Positions 1-7,086 of a stretch of 37,074 nucleotides of DNA are shown one piece after another. Made by a program: the position numbers and the translations under genes. Position 1 is the first letter of the stretch. Every line of letters begins with the position of its first letter. Source of the DNA: Candidatus Pseudoscillospira falkowii (GTDB taxonomy: Bacteria > Bacillota > Clostridia > Oscillospirales > Oscillospiraceae); assembly GCA_904374485.1 (NCBI GenBank), contig CAJFFX010000012.1:1-37074 (forward strand), given 5' to 3'. A model generated the notes under the pieces. The model saw only the letters and a program-made list of their open reading frames with translations. It was not told the DNA's origin and did no database searches.

Positions 1-454
1 CGGCAATGAAGCCGTCGGGGCCGGGGGCGATGATGTCGCCGGCAACGACGGTATCGCCGCAGAGATAGAGATTGGCCTGCACGCTTTCGGCATTGCCGGG
101 ATAGTTCAGCACGGTGTAGGTATAGCGCTTCGCCCGCTGGCCGCCATAGGCGCTGAGATCCATGCCGTTTTCCTCCTGCAGTGCGTTATAGGATTCAAAG
201 GATGCTCCGGAGGAGGGGAGCACGAGATCCAGCGTCTCCACGGCGGAGGGGTCCACTTCCCAGCCCCAGGCCGCCAGGTATGCCACGCGGCCGTCGTTGT
301 CCGCAACGTGCTCCGGCGAAGGCGCGGCCGCGCCGCGGGAATGGAGATGCCCGGCGGCGAAAATCAGGCCGCACAGGACGGCGCCGACGGCCAGAACGCC
401 TGCCACTGCCTTGGCCTTGGTCAGTTTTGTGCTTACGATAAACAAAATGATCAC
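1..454 (-). CDS. DUF4830-type membrane-anchored protein, C-terminus cut by window edge
   Basis: Reading the minus strand from 454 gives one open frame that runs off the left edge, about 151 residues. It starts with a basic stretch and one hydrophobic segment (about residues 13-38, rich in V, A, L, G), consistent with an N-terminal anchor or uncleaved signal. The outer part contains YLAAWGWEVD, then YNALQEENGMDLSAYGGQ, RYTYTVLNYPG and VVAGDIIAPG. I recognise this pattern as a DUF4830 domain, an uncharacterised extracytoplasmic domain of Clostridia. The start is uncertain: GTG at 454 lies almost against the AAGGGGG motif, while TTG at 445 has about 10 bases of spacing and may be the better choice. 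The gene is divergent from the pseudouridine synthase gene. Function is unknown. Confidence 0.6.
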   Translation of the reverse strand, partial: MIILFIVSTKLTKAKAVAGVLAVGAVLCGLIFAAGHLHSRGAAAPSPEHVADNDGRVAYLAAWGWEVDPSAVETLDLVLPSSGASFESYNALQEENGMDLSAYGGQRAKRYTYTVLNYPGNAESVQANLYLCGDTVVAGDIIAPGPDGFIA

Positions 455-555
455 GCCCCCTTGTCTTAAAACTATTCCGCCGCGGGGCGATCTATGATAA
501 AATAATGCTGCGTTGAACGCGGGGGCGGCCCGGCCGCCCGGAAGGAGGAAGAACG

Positions 556-1293
556 ATGGCGCAGATGCGGATCGACAAACTGCTCGCTTCCACGGGACGC
601 TGGTCCCGGCGGGAAGTGAAGCAGCTGATCAAAGAGGGCCGCGTGCTGGCGGGGCGGGAGATCGTGGGCCGTCCAGAGAACAAATATGATCCGGAGGAAA
701 CGGAAATCCGGGTGGACGGCGCGCCCGTGGGCCTGAGCGCCTATCATTACGTCATGCTTCATAAGCCGGCGGGCGTTCTGTCGGCTACAGAGGACCGCCG
801 GGCGGAAACGGCGCTGGGGCTGCTGCCGCCGGAGCTGCAGAAGCTGGGGCTGTTTCCTGTGGGGCGGCTGGACAAGGACACCGAGGGCCTGCTGCTGATG
901 ACGGACGACGGAGAGCTGGCCCACCGGCTCCTGGCGCCCAGGAGCCATGTGGATAAGGTCTATTATGTGCGCGCCGCCGGCTGCCTGACGGCGGAGGACG
1001 CCGCGGCCTTTGCCGCGGGTATGACGCTCCCGGACGGCTTTCGGTGCCTGCCCGCCGGGCTGGAGATCCTATCTTCCGGCGCGGAGAGCGAGGTGCTGGT
1101 CACCTTGCGGGAGGGGAAATTTCACCAGATCAAGCGGATGCTGGCGGCGCGGAAGGCACCGGTCCTGTATCTGAAACGGCTCTCCATGGGCCCGCTGCGT
1201 CTGGACCCGGCCCTGGCGCGGGGAGAATGGCGATATTTAACGGATTTGGAGGTCCGCGCATTGTGCTCCCTGAAGGCCGCTGCGAAAGTATAG
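556..1293 (+). CDS. rsuA: 16S rRNA pseudouridine synthase, RsuA family
   Basis: The 245-residue protein is predicted to isomerise a uridine of 16S rRNA (U516 in E. coli RsuA) to pseudouridine during small-subunit assembly in the cytoplasm. The N-terminus (residues 4-60) is an S4 RNA-binding domain starting RIDKLLASTG. The catalytic motif GRLDKDTEGLL gives Asp106 as the nucleophile, and GKFHQIKRML is the late conserved motif of the RsuA/RluB/E/F group. Length fits RsuA. The ATG follows GGAAGGAGG with good spacing. A GC-rich stem-loop (about 523-540) sits just before the ribosome site. A TATGAT at 493-498 could be a -10 box, but I see no good -35. RluB/RluF-type specificity cannot be excluded from sequence alone. 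Confidence 0.85.
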   Translation: MAQMRIDKLLASTGRWSRREVKQLIKEGRVLAGREIVGRPENKYDPEETEIRVDGAPVGLSAYHYVMLHKPAGVLSATEDRRAETALGLLPPELQKLGLFPVGRLDKDTEGLLLMTDDGELAHRLLAPRSHVDKVYYVRAAGCLTAEDAAAFAAGMTLPDGFRCLPAGLEILSSGAESEVLVTLREGKFHQIKRMLAARKAPVLYLKRLSMGPLRLDPALARGEWRYLTDLEVRALCSLKAAAKV

Positions 1294-1343
1294 CAAAATC
1301 ATCAAAAATAAAATGAAATTTTGGTGAAAACAGAAGAAAAGTA

Positions 1344-1372
1344 TTGCATTATGTCAATATTGTCGCTATAAT
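1344..1372 (+). promoter_or_regulatory. Sigma-A promoter for the cdaR-ftsEX unit
   Basis: TTGCAT (1344-1349) and TATAAT (1367-1372) are separated by 17 bases. They lie in an AT-rich island between the rsuA stop and the regulator start. The leader is about 80 bases and I see no strong structure in it. Confidence 0.8.
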
Positions 1373-1458
1373 ATAAGAAGTTTACTTGGCATATTGCATA
1401 AATGTCAATTTGCACAAAGATTTTGCTGCGATTGAGAACGATGGGAGAGTGACGTGGG

Positions 1459-2544
1459 ATGTCCGGGAGGATTTTTCAGAACGTGGTCTTGCAGCTCAAG
1501 GAAACCACCGATCGGGTGATCGGCGTGATCGATACGGAGGGCACTGTGGTAGCCTGCAGCGAGCTGTCCGGGATCGGGAAAAAGTGGCCGGAGTACGTGC
1601 CGGCGATCAACGCGGCAGAAGGCGCGGCTATCGTTCTGGACGGCAAAACGTTCAAGGCGCTGGCCGGCTGGGGCGCGCGGTTCGACTATGCCGTTTTCGC
1701 CAGCGGCGAGGACGCCATCAGCCACACGGTGTGCGCCATGGCCACTGTGGCGCTGAACACGGCCAAGGCGCATTATGAGGAAAAGCACGACAAGGGCTCT
1801 TTCATCAAAAACATTATTTCCGACAATATCCTCCTGGGCGACATCTATGTCCGCGCCAAGGAGCTGCATGTGACCACGGAGGTGCCCCGGGGCGTTTTTG
1901 TCCTGCGGCGCATGGATAAATCCGACACCTCCCTCATCGACCAGATGCAGAATCTCTTCCCCGACCGGCAGAACGATTTTGTCCTGAACATCGGCGAGGC
2001 CGATGTGGCGCTGATCAAGCAGCTGCCCGACGGCGCGGGGGAAAACGAACTGAACAAGATCGCCCTGCAGATCGACGAGACCGTGAACGGAAGCGGCCGC
2101 GTGATGATCGGCATCGGCACCATCGCCAATCACCTGCGCGATTTGGCCAAATCCTATAAGGAGGCCCAGATCGCCATCGAAGTGGGCAAGGTGTTCGACA
2201 CGGAGCGGCGCATCATCAATTATGAGAACCTGGGCATCGGCCGCCTGATCTATCAGCTGCCCACCACGCTGTGCGAAATGTTCCTGCAGGAAGTGTTCAA
2301 AAAGAACCCCATCGACGCGCTGGATCAGGAGACCCTGTTCACCATCAACAAATTCTTTGAAAACAATCTGAACGTGTCCGAAACGGCGCGCAAGCTGTTC
2401 GTCCACAGAAACACCCTGGTCTACCGCCTGGAGAAGATCAAGAAGCTGACGGGCCTGGACCTGCGGGAATTCGACGACGCCATCACCTTCAAGGTGGCGC
2501 TGATGGTCAAGAAATACCTGACCTCCCGCGGCATCGAGGCGTGA
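1459..2544 (+). CDS. CdaR/PucR-type transcriptional regulator
   Basis: This 361-residue protein has the layout of the CdaR (sugar diacid regulator)/PucR family. Residues about 20-110 form a sensor-like domain, the middle (about 130-250) is GGDEF-like, and the C-terminus is a PucR-type helix-turn-helix. The HTH is visible as NNLNVSETARKLFVHRNTL followed by VYRLEKIKKLTGLDL (about residues 300-340), the typical conserved end of the family. The effector and targets are unknown. It is followed after 39 bases by ftsE with no terminator between, so it is co-transcribed with the division genes. That position suggests a possible link to cell wall or carbon status, which is inference only. ATG 1459 is preceded by GGGAGAG at suitable distance. 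Confidence 0.75.
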   Translation: MSGRIFQNVVLQLKETTDRVIGVIDTEGTVVACSELSGIGKKWPEYVPAINAAEGAAIVLDGKTFKALAGWGARFDYAVFASGEDAISHTVCAMATVALNTAKAHYEEKHDKGSFIKNIISDNILLGDIYVRAKELHVTTEVPRGVFVLRRMDKSDTSLIDQMQNLFPDRQNDFVLNIGEADVALIKQLPDGAGENELNKIALQIDETVNGSGRVMIGIGTIANHLRDLAKSYKEAQIAIEVGKVFDTERRIINYENLGIGRLIYQLPTTLCEMFLQEVFKKNPIDALDQETLFTINKFFENNLNVSETARKLFVHRNTLVYRLEKIKKLTGLDLREFDDAITFKVALMVKKYLTSRGIEA

Positions 2545-2583
2545 TGCCGCCGCGCGCACAACACAAGACGAGGTAATGACTGC

Positions 2584-3280
<697 letters not shown>

Positions 3281-3294
<14 letters not shown>

Positions 3295-4174
3295 TTTCAA
3301 GTATTTTTTCCATGAAGGCACGTCCAACATGTTCTCCCACGGCTTCATGTCCTTTGCCGTTGTGGGCATCACCATTGCCTGCCTTCTGATCATGGGAACA
3401 TTCTCCCTGGTGGCGGTGAATGCCAACGCCAACCTCCAGGACCTGCAGAGCCAGAGCGTGATCCTCGCCTTTGTGGACGAGAACTACACCACTTCCCAGG
3501 CCCAGGCCCTGCAGCCGGATCTGGAAGCCATCGACAACGTGGAATCGGCCACGTTCATCAGCCGGGAAAGCGCCATGGAGACGTATATCGAGGAATACGG
3601 CCAGGAGGACCCGGAGCTCTTTGCCGATCTGGAACCGGAGACCTTCCGCGACCGCTTCAGCGTCCGGGTCATCGATCTGGAGGAGATGAACGAAACGGCT
3701 GCCGCCGTGGAAGCGGTGCCGGGCATCGCCGATATCCGGGTGGACGAGGATCTGTCCCGGGGCTTTCTGACCGTCAGCCACATCGCCACGGTGGTGTGTA
3801 TCGCGCTGATCGCGATTTTGCTGGTGGTGTCGCTGTTCATCATGTCCAACACCATCAAACTGACCACTTTTGACCGCAAGGACGAGATCGCCATCATGAA
3901 GATGGTGGGCGCCACCGACGGCTTCATCCGCTGGCCCTTTGTCTACGAGGGCCTGCTTCTGGGCCTGTTCAGCGCGGTGGTGGCGTTTGGGCTGCAGTGG
4001 GCGCTGTACGCCGGCATTTCTGCCGGTATCACCGCGTCCGACACGCTGCAGCTGCTGCGCATCGTGCCCTTTGCCCAGCTGTGGCTGCCGGTGCTGGTGA
4101 TCTTTATCGCCGTGGGCCTGTTGGTGGGCATCGTGGGCAGTTTGATGGCGATCCGCAAATTCCTGCGGGTCTGA
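3281..4174 (+). CDS. ftsX: Cell division protein FtsX
   Basis: FtsX is the membrane subunit partnering FtsE. The 297 residues show a short basic cytoplasmic N-terminus, a first membrane helix (about 24-46), a large extracytoplasmic loop (about 47-165, acidic, with FISRESAMETYIEEYG), then three helices (about 168-190, 215-240 and 262-287). FISRESA and the later DEIAIMKMVGATDGFIRWPF are hallmark FtsX motifs. The outer loop in this family contacts the hydrolase partner (EnvC in E. coli, PcsB in streptococci). The start lies inside ftsE, and AAAGGAACGG upstream serves as ribosome site. Confidence 0.95.
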
Positions 4175-4252
4175 GAGGGGAAACACCATAGACGAAGCGC
4201 GGCCCGGGGCCGCGGTCCATTTCAATTTCAACGCATTCGGAGGAGCAGAATT

Positions 4253-4396
4253 ATGAGCAATATGAACGGACCAAGAAAAGGCAAGAAGGAACGCGAGTAT
4301 CAGTACAAGACCTTTTTCAAGTTCGCCATCGCCCTGGTGGTCATGATCGTTTTGTGGCTGATTGCCCGTGTGCTGCAGGGGGCTGGCATCGGATGA
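4253..4396 (+). CDS. 47-residue single-pass membrane protein in the ftsEX operon
   Basis: This small gene has a strong ribosome site (GGAGGAG, 8 bases before ATG 4253). It encodes a very basic N-terminus (NGPRKGKKEREYQYK) followed by one hydrophobic helix, FAIALVVMIVLWLIARVL, with a short C-terminus. The positive-inside pattern predicts a cytoplasmic N-terminus. Its TGA (4394-4396) overlaps the ATG (4393) of the M23 hydrolase gene as ATGA, so the two are translationally coupled. I do not recognise the family. Location between FtsX and its probable hydrolase suggests an accessory or stabilising role at the membrane (inference). Upstream, 4197-4215 contains a GC-rich hairpin. Confidence 0.72.
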   Translation: MSNMNGPRKGKKEREYQYKTFFKFAIALVVMIVLWLIARVLQGAGIG

Positions 4397-5616
4397 GGGG
4401 CGCGCTGATCCGCCGCGTTCTGCCGGTCTTTCTGGCGGCGCTGCTGTGCGCCCAGTTCCTGCTGCCGGCCGCCGAGGCCGTGACCCAGGATGAGATCGAC
4501 GACCTGAAGCAGCAGCAGACCGAGCTGAACAGCGAGAAAAACGACATCAAAAAACGCCTGGACGCCATCGGCGACGACAAGGCCGCCGCCCTGGAGAAAA
4601 AGCGCCTGCTGGACGAGGAGTGCGCCGTGATCCAGGACGAGATCGACGTCTACGACGCCCAGATCGCCGCCTACGACGCCCAGATCACCCAGACGGAGCA
4701 GGAGATCGCCGAGACCGAGGAAAAGGAAAAGGCCCAGTACGAGCTGTTCTGCAAGCGGGCCCGGGCCACGGAGGAGAGCGGCCGGACCTCTTATTGGGAG
4801 ATCATCTTCAAGGCCACCAGCGTCACGGACCTGCTCAGCCGCATCGATTTCGTCAACGAGATCATGGATTACGACCGGCGGGTCATCCAGGACCTGAAGG
4901 ATACCCGCAGCGAGCTGGAAGAAAAGAAGAGCACCCTGGAGGAGGCCAAGGCCGAGCAGGCGGCGGCCCGCGAGACCTTGGTGGAGCGCAAGGCGGAGCT
5001 GGATGAGCGCCGCAGCGAAGCCGACGCCCTGGTCAAAGAGATCCAGAGCCAGGAAGGCGAATATCAGGATGCCCTGGATTCCATCGAGGCCGAAGAGGAA
5101 GCGATCCAGGCCATGATCGTCAAGAAGTCCGAGGAGATGGCCGCCCAGGGCAACCCCAACACCGGCAACGCCACCACCGGCGTGGTGACGTCCTGGATGG
5201 GCGCGGGCGGCTATATGTGGCCGGAAAAGGCCAGCAAGAAGATCACCTCGCCCTTCGGTAAGCGCAGCAGCCCTGGCGGTATCGGCTCCACGAACCACAA
5301 GGGCGTGGACATCGGCGGCGTGGGCTACACTACCCAGGTGCTGGCTTCCAAGGCGGGCACTGTCATCGTGTCCCAATACAGCAATTCCTACGGAAACTAT
5401 GTGGTCGTCAGCCACGGCAGCGGCAACACCACGCTGTACGCCCACATGAGCAGCCGCTCGGTCAGCGCCGGACAGTACGTCCAGCAGGGCCAGGTGCTGG
5501 GCATCACCGGCAGCACGGGCAATTCCACCGGCCCGCATCTCCATTTTGAGATCACCGAGGGCGGCGTGCGCGTCAACCCGCTGAATTATCTCACGGGCTA
5601 TGTGGCTGCCTGGTAA
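4393..5616 (+). CDS. EnvC-like M23 (LytM) peptidoglycan hydrolase with coiled coil
   Basis: The 407-residue protein is predicted to be exported and to cut, or activate cutting of, peptidoglycan cross-bridges at division. The start at 4393 gives a clean signal peptide (RR, then a hydrophobic core, ending PAAEA before VTQDE). The upstream in-frame start at 4354 would disrupt it. Residues about 28-240 are a long charged heptad-rich coiled coil. The C-terminal M23/LytM domain shows NHKGVD with His302 and Asp306, LYAHMS, and GPHLHFE with His382 and His384, so all zinc ligands appear intact. This architecture matches EnvC, whose action is gated by FtsEX. Adjacency to ftsEX supports the same pairing here. 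Clostridial and streptococcal PcsB-type partners have a CHAP or NlpC/P60 domain instead. Confidence 0.88.
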   Translation: MRGALIRRVLPVFLAALLCAQFLLPAAEAVTQDEIDDLKQQQTELNSEKNDIKKRLDAIGDDKAAALEKKRLLDEECAVIQDEIDVYDAQIAAYDAQITQTEQEIAETEEKEKAQYELFCKRARATEESGRTSYWEIIFKATSVTDLLSRIDFVNEIMDYDRRVIQDLKDTRSELEEKKSTLEEAKAEQAAARETLVERKAELDERRSEADALVKEIQSQEGEYQDALDSIEAEEEAIQAMIVKKSEEMAAQGNPNTGNATTGVVTSWMGAGGYMWPEKASKKITSPFGKRSSPGGIGSTNHKGVDIGGVGYTTQVLASKAGTVIVSQYSNSYGNYVVVSHGSGNTTLYAHMSSRSVSAGQYVQQGQVLGITGSTGNSTGPHLHFEITEGGVRVNPLNYLTGYVAAW

Positions 5617-5629
5617 AAGCGCATAAGGA

Positions 5630-5673
5630 CATCCCTCCCGCACATACCATAGGTGCGGGAGGGATGCTTTTTG
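5630..5673 (+). terminator. Intrinsic terminator after the M23 gene
   Basis: A 14-base perfect stem (5630-5643 with 5653-5666) with a 9-base loop is followed by CTTTTTG. It closes the cdaR-ftsEX-hydrolase unit. The right arm also supplies GGGAGGG, which may double as ribosome site for the next gene. Confidence 0.85.
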
Positions 5674-6438
5674 TTCGGACTTTTGCTGGTGCGCCCGGCG
5701 GCGGAACGGGGGCGGGCGGTGGCCTGGGACACGCGCCGCATCTGCGGCGTGCGTTTTTTCACGGTGACCGTGGCGGCCGGCCGGCGGAACTTTTTGACGG
5801 CGCGGCGCATGCGCCGCGCCGCCAGGCAGATGGCCCGCGCCGGCGTGCGCGCCGCCGCCTTTCCTGCGGATTTCGCCTGGGGGGAATTGTTTGAAAAATG
5901 CGGCGTGCGGGCGGCCACGGACGAGGCCCTGCGCTGCGCCCTGGCGGTCAAGAGCGCGCGCCGGGCCATGGAGACGCGGGGACTGACGCCGGGGGAGTGC
6001 TGCGCGGCGCTGCTGGGCGAGCGGATGAGCGCGGCCCTGGGCCGGGCGCTGATGGAACTGGCGGTGCATGTGCGCTATACCCTGCTGAACGCCGGGGGCG
6101 GGGGCGGCGAGATCTGTTCGGTCCTGCGGCGGGAGTACGGCGTTTCCGTGCTGCGGGGCGCGGGGGAGGCTCAGCTGCAGCGGGCCGATGTGATCGTGAC
6201 CTTCGACGGCGCCCGGCCCTGCGGCCGCCCCGGCGCCCTGTGGATCCCCGCGGGCGCGGTGACGGCGGCAGAGGGCTTTGAAAATGCAGCGGCGAACATG
6301 ACCTGCCTTCTGCCGCCCCGGGCCGAGGAGCAGCTGCCGGAGGGCTGCGGCCGGGCGGCGGTGCTGTCGCTGCTCCTTCAGGTGGGGGCCTTGCGGACGG
6401 AGGAACTGGAAGTGGCGGAAATCGTGCAAAATGCTTGA
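5671..6438 (+). CDS. Hypothetical protein, Ala/Arg-rich, unrecognised
   Basis: An open frame of about 255 residues with strong high-GC coding bias and no competing frame. I do not recognise a family. Features seen: a hydrophobic N-terminal start, an Arg-rich region (TARRMRRAARQMARAG), a helical middle (GLTPGECCAALLGERMSAALG), then NAGGGGGEICSVLRREYG and ADVIVTFDG, which looks like alternating strands of a nucleotide-type alpha/beta fold. The start is uncertain. TTG at 5671 sits 7 bases after GGAGGG, while GTG 5653 lies inside the terminator stem of the previous gene. The stop overlaps the -35 box of the greA promoter. No promoter of its own is visible, so it may depend on terminator read-through. 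Confidence 0.55.
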   Translation: MFGLLLVRPAAERGRAVAWDTRRICGVRFFTVTVAAGRRNFLTARRMRRAARQMARAGVRAAAFPADFAWGELFEKCGVRAATDEALRCALAVKSARRAMETRGLTPGECCAALLGERMSAALGRALMELAVHVRYTLLNAGGGGGEICSVLRREYGVSVLRGAGEAQLQRADVIVTFDGARPCGRPGALWIPAGAVTAAEGFENAAANMTCLLPPRAEEQLPEGCGRAAVLSLLLQVGALRTEELEVAEIVQNA

Positions 6439-6464
6439 CAGTGCAGGACCGATTGCCTTATAAT
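6435..6464 (+). promoter_or_regulatory. Consensus sigma-A promoter for greA-lysS
   Basis: A perfect TTGACA (6435-6440) and a perfect TATAAT (6459-6464) are separated by 18 bases. The -35 box overlaps the TGA stop of the upstream gene. The leader (about 6471-6575) holds a 10-base-pair hairpin at 6495-6517 and a second GC-rich one near 6538-6557. Neither has a U-tract. Confidence 0.9.
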
Positions 6465-6494
6465 CAGTTACCGTAGTAAAATAGAATCAGTATG

Positions 6495-6517
6495 CCGTCA
6501 TCGCTGTGCGATGGCGG
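6495..6517 (+). other. Hairpin in the greA 5' leader
   Basis: CCGTCATCGC (6495-6504) pairs with GCGATGGCGG (6508-6517) around a TGT loop, with one T-G pair. It lies about 25 bases after the expected transcription start and is not followed by a T-run. It may stabilise the mRNA 5' end or form part of a leader regulation; no known riboswitch class fits. Confidence 0.6.
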
Positions 6518-6575
6518 ACATCTATTTATAAATTGCCCCGCGCCCCGGCGGCGCGGGAAGAAAGGATCTGGAGAC

Positions 6576-7055
6576 ATGGCAGCTACGAATGAATTTAGAA
6601 TGAGCGCGGCGCGGTATGAGGAACTGAAAAAGGAACTGGAGTACGACAAGACCACCCGCGCCGATGAAGTTTCCGAGCAGATCAAGATCGCCCGCGGCTT
6701 CGGCGACCTGTCCGAAAACAGCGAATACGATGAGGCCAAGAACGAGCAGGGCAAGCTCTATTCCCGCATCGCTGAGCTGGAGAACATCCTGGAGCATGCG
6801 GTCATCATCGATGAAAACGACCAGCCCAAGGACCAGGTGACTATCGGCAGCAAGGTGGGCGTGGTCAATGTGAAGACCGGCGCTGCCGGCGCCTACCAGG
6901 TGGTGGGCTCCCAGGAGGCGGACCCGATGCACGGGGCCGTGTCCGAGGAATCCCCCTTCGGCAAGGCTCTGCTGGGCGCCAAGATCGGCGACGAGGTGAC
7001 GGTGGAGGCCCCCGTGGGTGCGATCGTCTACCGCATCGAATCGATCGACCGCTGA
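6576..7055 (+). CDS. greA: Transcription elongation factor GreA
   Basis: GreA rescues backtracked RNA polymerase by stimulating cleavage of the extruded transcript. The 159 residues begin MAATNEFRMSAARYEELKKE. The coiled-coil tip carries the acidic motif GDLSENSEYDEAKNEQ, whose D/E pair is the catalytic tip that reaches the polymerase active site. The C-terminal FKBP-like domain includes SPFGKALLGAKIGDEV. Length is standard. ATG 6576 was chosen over an upstream frame start at 6492 because it follows AAAGGA and matches the family N-terminus. lysS follows after 31 bases in the same operon. Confidence 0.95.
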   Translation: MAATNEFRMSAARYEELKKELEYDKTTRADEVSEQIKIARGFGDLSENSEYDEAKNEQGKLYSRIAELENILEHAVIIDENDQPKDQVTIGSKVGVVNVKTGAAGAYQVVGSQEADPMHGAVSEESPFGKALLGAKIGDEVTVEAPVGAIVYRIESIDR

Positions 7056-7086
7056 AGGGCGGATTTCTACGAAGGAGGAACGTCCC

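Noticed and set aside
4300-6429. Very long minus-strand open frames opposite ftsX/M23, lysS, dprA-topA and ftsK (up to about 1390 codons)
   Set aside because: They are shadows of high-GC genes on the plus strand. They are rich in His, Arg, Gly and Gln, lack domains and ribosome sites, and overlap well-identified genes completely.
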